From Archilochus colubris (lineage: Eukaryota; Chordata; Aves; Apodiformes; Trochilidae), in assembly GCA_023079485.1 (NCBI GenBank), contig CM041115.1:29564826-29628825 (forward strand): DNA of 64,000 bases. The letters run 5' to 3'. The notes beneath the pieces are model-generated. The model was given only the letters and a program-made list of their open reading frames with translations, ran no database searches and was not told the origin of the DNA. This document shows positions 61,118 to 64,000 of the stretch, piece after piece. Made by a program: the position numbers and the translations under genes. Numbering within the stretch: the first letter of the stretch is position 1; each line of letters starts with the position of its first letter.

Positions 61118-61760
61118 TCATAGAATCATAGGATCATGGAATTGGTTGGGTTGGAAGGGACCTCAGAGATCACCAAGTCCAACCCTTGATCCACTACCGC
61201 TGCAGATACCAGACTATGGCACTGAGTGCCACATCCAGTCTCCTTTTAAATATCTCCAGGGATGGAGAATCCACTACTTCCCAGGGCAGCCCATTCCAAT
61301 GCCTGATCACCCTCTCTGTAAAGAAATTCTTTCTAATATCCAACCTAAACCTTCCCCCGCACAACTTAAGACCATGCACACTTGTCTTGATGAGAGTTGC
61401 CTGGGAAAAGGGACTAACCCCCACCTGGTTTCAACCTCCTTTCAGGGAGTTGTAGTGATGAGGTCTCCCCTGAGCCTCCTCCAGGCTGAACAGACCCAAT
61501 TCCCTCAGCCTCACATCATAGGACTTGTGCTCAAGTCCCTTCACCAGCCTAGTTGCCCTCCTTTGGACCTCGATATTCTTCCTAAACTGAGGGGCCCAGA
61601 ACTGGACACAGGACTCAAGCTGTGGCCTCACCAGCGCTGAGTACAGGGGCAGAATCACTTCCTTGGACCTGCTGGCCACGCTGTTCTGGATACAGGCCAG
61701 GATGCCATTGGCCTTCTTGGCCACCTGGGCACACTGCTGGCTCATGTTCAGCTTCCTGTA
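61118..61760 (-). mobile_element. CR1 LINE copy with best-preserved frame
   Basis: Opens on the + strand with TCATAGAATCATAGGATCATGG (terminal octamers in reverse complement) and GGTTGGAAGGGACCTCAGAGA. It keeps the 3' UTR and the ORF2 C-terminus, and is truncated on the 5' side near 61760. CpG content is higher and the match to CR1 phrases cleaner than in other copies here, suggesting it is among the youngest CR1 insertions in the window. Confidence 0.95.
61194..61745 (-). pseudogene. CR1 ORF2 C-terminal remnant
   Basis: Two long - strand frames cover the end of ORF2. 61431-61745 (104 codons) includes [20 protein letters not shown] and [18 protein letters not shown]. 61194-61424 (76 codons) includes [21 protein letters not shown] single frame change between about 61424 and 61445 separates them. 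The + strand 164-codon frame at 61146-61640 is the antisense shadow of this segment. Confidence 0.9.
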
Positions 61761-64000
61761 AATCCAAAATCCAAGATGCTGAGGGCACAGTCAATTTTTC
61801 AATATATTTTCTGTGAAAGGTTGCTCTGAAGAAACACAAGATTCCTCTTAGTCTATCTGTACCCTTCTGTTTCCATAGATTCTCTCTCATTTTCTCTGCC
61901 TGAAAACCTAGATAAGTAATACCTACAATTCCACACTTGAAATCAGGCATTCTATGTTACACATTTTGGTAAAATGGATTAATCACTGACTTTCCCCATA
62001 TTTTTTTATCTATCTTTATTATACACTAGTCACTGTAGAAATTAATGTTTGAAAACCTGTTGAAACTGATTGATACTAAGATCTCTAATTTTCTAAGGTG
62101 CACCAGGATGCAAACTAATCTAACTTAATGCTTTAAAAAATTTGAGATTTTTTTTTACCAGTTGTTTTTAAATAAAGCTACTTTATTTCACTTGTTCATA
62201 GAACAGACTAAATTAAAATAAAGACTGCTTGATGAATAAACAAAATACAGTACAATACAGAGTACAGTGGCTGTAGAACATCACAAGCCCTATATCATTT
62301 TACAGGTATATTTATGTACCTTCCTGACCGTTCATAGGAAAGCAAAACATGCTTTTCTGTTTGCATACTATGTGGTAATCACTGAGTTGAGTAGAGAGAA
62401 GAACTCCAAGCCTGCATTTCAGTGACAGACCAGATAGCTTAGTTCAAGCAACTACCTGTTTTTCTGTAATTAGAAATTATACTTTTAACTTCTGTTTGCC
62501 AGCTGCTAGTTCTAACAATTCACCATATAAAATTCTGTCACATTAAGTATTGTGACACTTTTTAAAGTAAAACATTTTAAGGGTAGGTATATTTTATATC
62601 CAAGTTCAGTTACTGTAAGATTATTGAGCCAAAAATGTTACACTTAATTGCCGTGGGTCTGTCATACTCAATACATTTCACAGATGCTAGAAATTCTATC
62701 CTACTGAAGCCACTACAGACAATGCCAATCCTTTATTTGCCATCTGCAATCATTGCAAGTTTGTTTTCAAACCTTCAAATTTTTTCTTTTTTTTCCCTAG
62801 GTAAGTAAGAACTGACAAACACAGTAAAAAGAAAAGAGAAAGAATAGAAAGCATTGCAAGCAGAATTATTACCCAAATTTAGAGGTTAGCACAATATTTT
62901 ATTCATCTCTGATGGCAGAAAAAGAAGTCTTAGGCTGAAAAATGCATTATTTTAAATAAAAATAAAGAAAAAAAAATATGGAAAAGCTAAATAAGGAAAG
63001 GATTTCTTTCCTTATTTTAGGAAAAGCTAAGGAAAGAGAAAAGATTTCTCTTTCAGTTACAAAATGGTGTCAGAAACAATATATGATGTATGAATTCCAA
63101 TATTGCCTTTGCCTGATGGTCATGAGATTTGTGTTTAAGAGACTGTAAGATGAGAGAATGTCCTGAAGATCCAGCTGCAACACATGGAATCTCTGATTTT
63201 TTCTTCATGATTGCCTTTACATTAATGGAAAAACTGCAACTTGTACATCCTCCCTGACAATGAAACAGATTGGCTGCAAGAAGACAGACATTCTTTACCC
63301 CATTGCAATTAGTATTTTATATAACAGAAAATTAAATTGAGAAGGACAGTGACACCCCAAAAAGTCTTTCAAGAGTCAGGGTTTTGTATTTCCATATTTC
63401 TTCTTCTTAGAAGATATAGAGACAGCTTTATGGAAATAGAGACAATATTCTTATATTCAATATTCAAATATATAGCAGCCATCTCCTTTATTAATTCTTG
63501 TCCTAATTATCTATCAAATACACTGGACTGGGGGGGATACCACTGTCTTGGGGTTTCATTCACAGTATCTGCAAACTGGCTTAAAACCACACCTTTGGCA
63601 AACAAGCAATCCACTTTCTCAGGAGTGATATTACAAAGCTTTGATGCTTTTAACTAAGTGATTCTATGGTTTGAAAATATATTTGAACAAAATACCTATT
63701 TTTCATTGCTCAGTGACATGGTATTCAAAGAACTCTTTCAGAGCTTCAGGTGAACTCAGCCTCTGGGAAAAGAATTTAATCACTGAAATAAAGTACATGT
63801 TGGACTCCTTTTTTCCCCAACTAAATTTTTCAACAGCAAAGAGGATAAGTTTGCAAAGTGCAAATACACCAAATGGAAGAAATTAATGAATTAAGGGGCT
63901 TAAGTTGCATAGGGCTTTGTGCAGGTACGTGTTAGAAAAAATGGTTTCCAAAACATTTCAGCAACTATTGCTTTTTGTTTCTACTTTTCATCTGGGTTTG
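61761..64000. other. Unique AT-rich DNA, no gene seen
   Basis: Includes a hairpin-forming tandem repeat at 62981-63055. The 106-codon + strand frame at 63337-63657 has no known domain. Confidence 0.5.
62981..63055. repeat. Tandem hairpin repeat
   Basis: Two related units starting GAAAAGCTAA (62981 and 63021) each contain a palindrome. AAATAAGGAAAG (62989-63000) pairs perfectly with CTTTCCTTATTT (63006-63017). GAAAGAGAAA pairs with TTTCTCTTTC in the second unit (about 63032-63054). Confidence 0.85.

Noticed and set aside
61146..61640. 164-codon + strand open frame, the longest in the window
   Set aside because: It is antisense to the CR1 ORF2 C-terminus, which reads clearly on the - strand.

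Overview
This window looks like non-coding DNA from a bird nuclear genome, either a gene desert or a large intron. It is AT-rich and CpG-poor. Its recognisable content is dominated by CR1 LINE fragments with the avian 3' end (repeats of about 8 bases, ATTCTATG or ATTCTGTG) and by ERVL-type long terminal repeats, a mixture characteristic of birds. I found no protein-coding exon, tRNA, rRNA, CRISPR array or CpG island that I could defend. The longest open frames are antisense shadows of retroelements, microsatellite translations, or unrecognised frames of the length expected by chance.

Layout. 1-4.4 kb: unique AT-rich DNA with one old CR1 scrap. 4.4-5.2 kb: an ERVL-type solo LTR with a decayed 5-bp target duplication, then a short CR1 3' end. 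6.9-8.5 kb: a + strand CR1 split by about 680 bp of other sequence. 9.1-10.0 kb: a second, different ERVL-type LTR. 10.5 kb: an RFX/X-box-like motif cluster. 11.5-13.3 kb: a - strand CR1, then a scrap of an ancient L3/CR1 lineage. 16.2-18.1 kb: a decayed internal piece of an ERVL element (gag-like, RNase H and integrase remnants, no LTRs attached). 18.6-19.3 kb: two CR1 fragments in opposite orientation. 19.3-27.4 kb: mostly unique, with simple repeats and a CTCF-like site in a small CpG cluster at 23.45 kb. 27.4-28.9 kb: a 1.5-kb - strand CR1. 30.32-30.65 kb: a complete short solo LTR with a perfect 6-bp target duplication. 32.9-37.6 kb: a retroelement pile-up of two CR1 copies (one joining ORF1 directly to the 3' end), a 5'-truncated LTR, and a complete solo LTR with a perfect 5-bp target duplication. 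37.6-48.7 kb: mostly unique, with an ancient L3-like fragment, a 37-bp tandem duplication and a palindromic TA/CA microsatellite. 48.7-50.0 kb: a + strand CR1 with reverse-transcriptase remnants. 50-56.5 kb: unique. 56.5-58.0 kb: a - strand CR1 lacking its 3' end. 61.1-61.8 kb: the best-preserved CR1 reading frame. The rest is unique AT-rich sequence.

There is no gene system working together here. The content is a layered record of retroelement insertion: ancient L3/CR1, then CR1 copies, then ERVL-type and shorter LTR elements. All five LTRs and the ERVL internal piece lie on the + strand. If the window is intronic, that weakly suggests a host gene on the - strand. Family calls rest on recognising sequence hallmarks, not on a database search. 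Edges without a target duplication are approximate by tens of bases.
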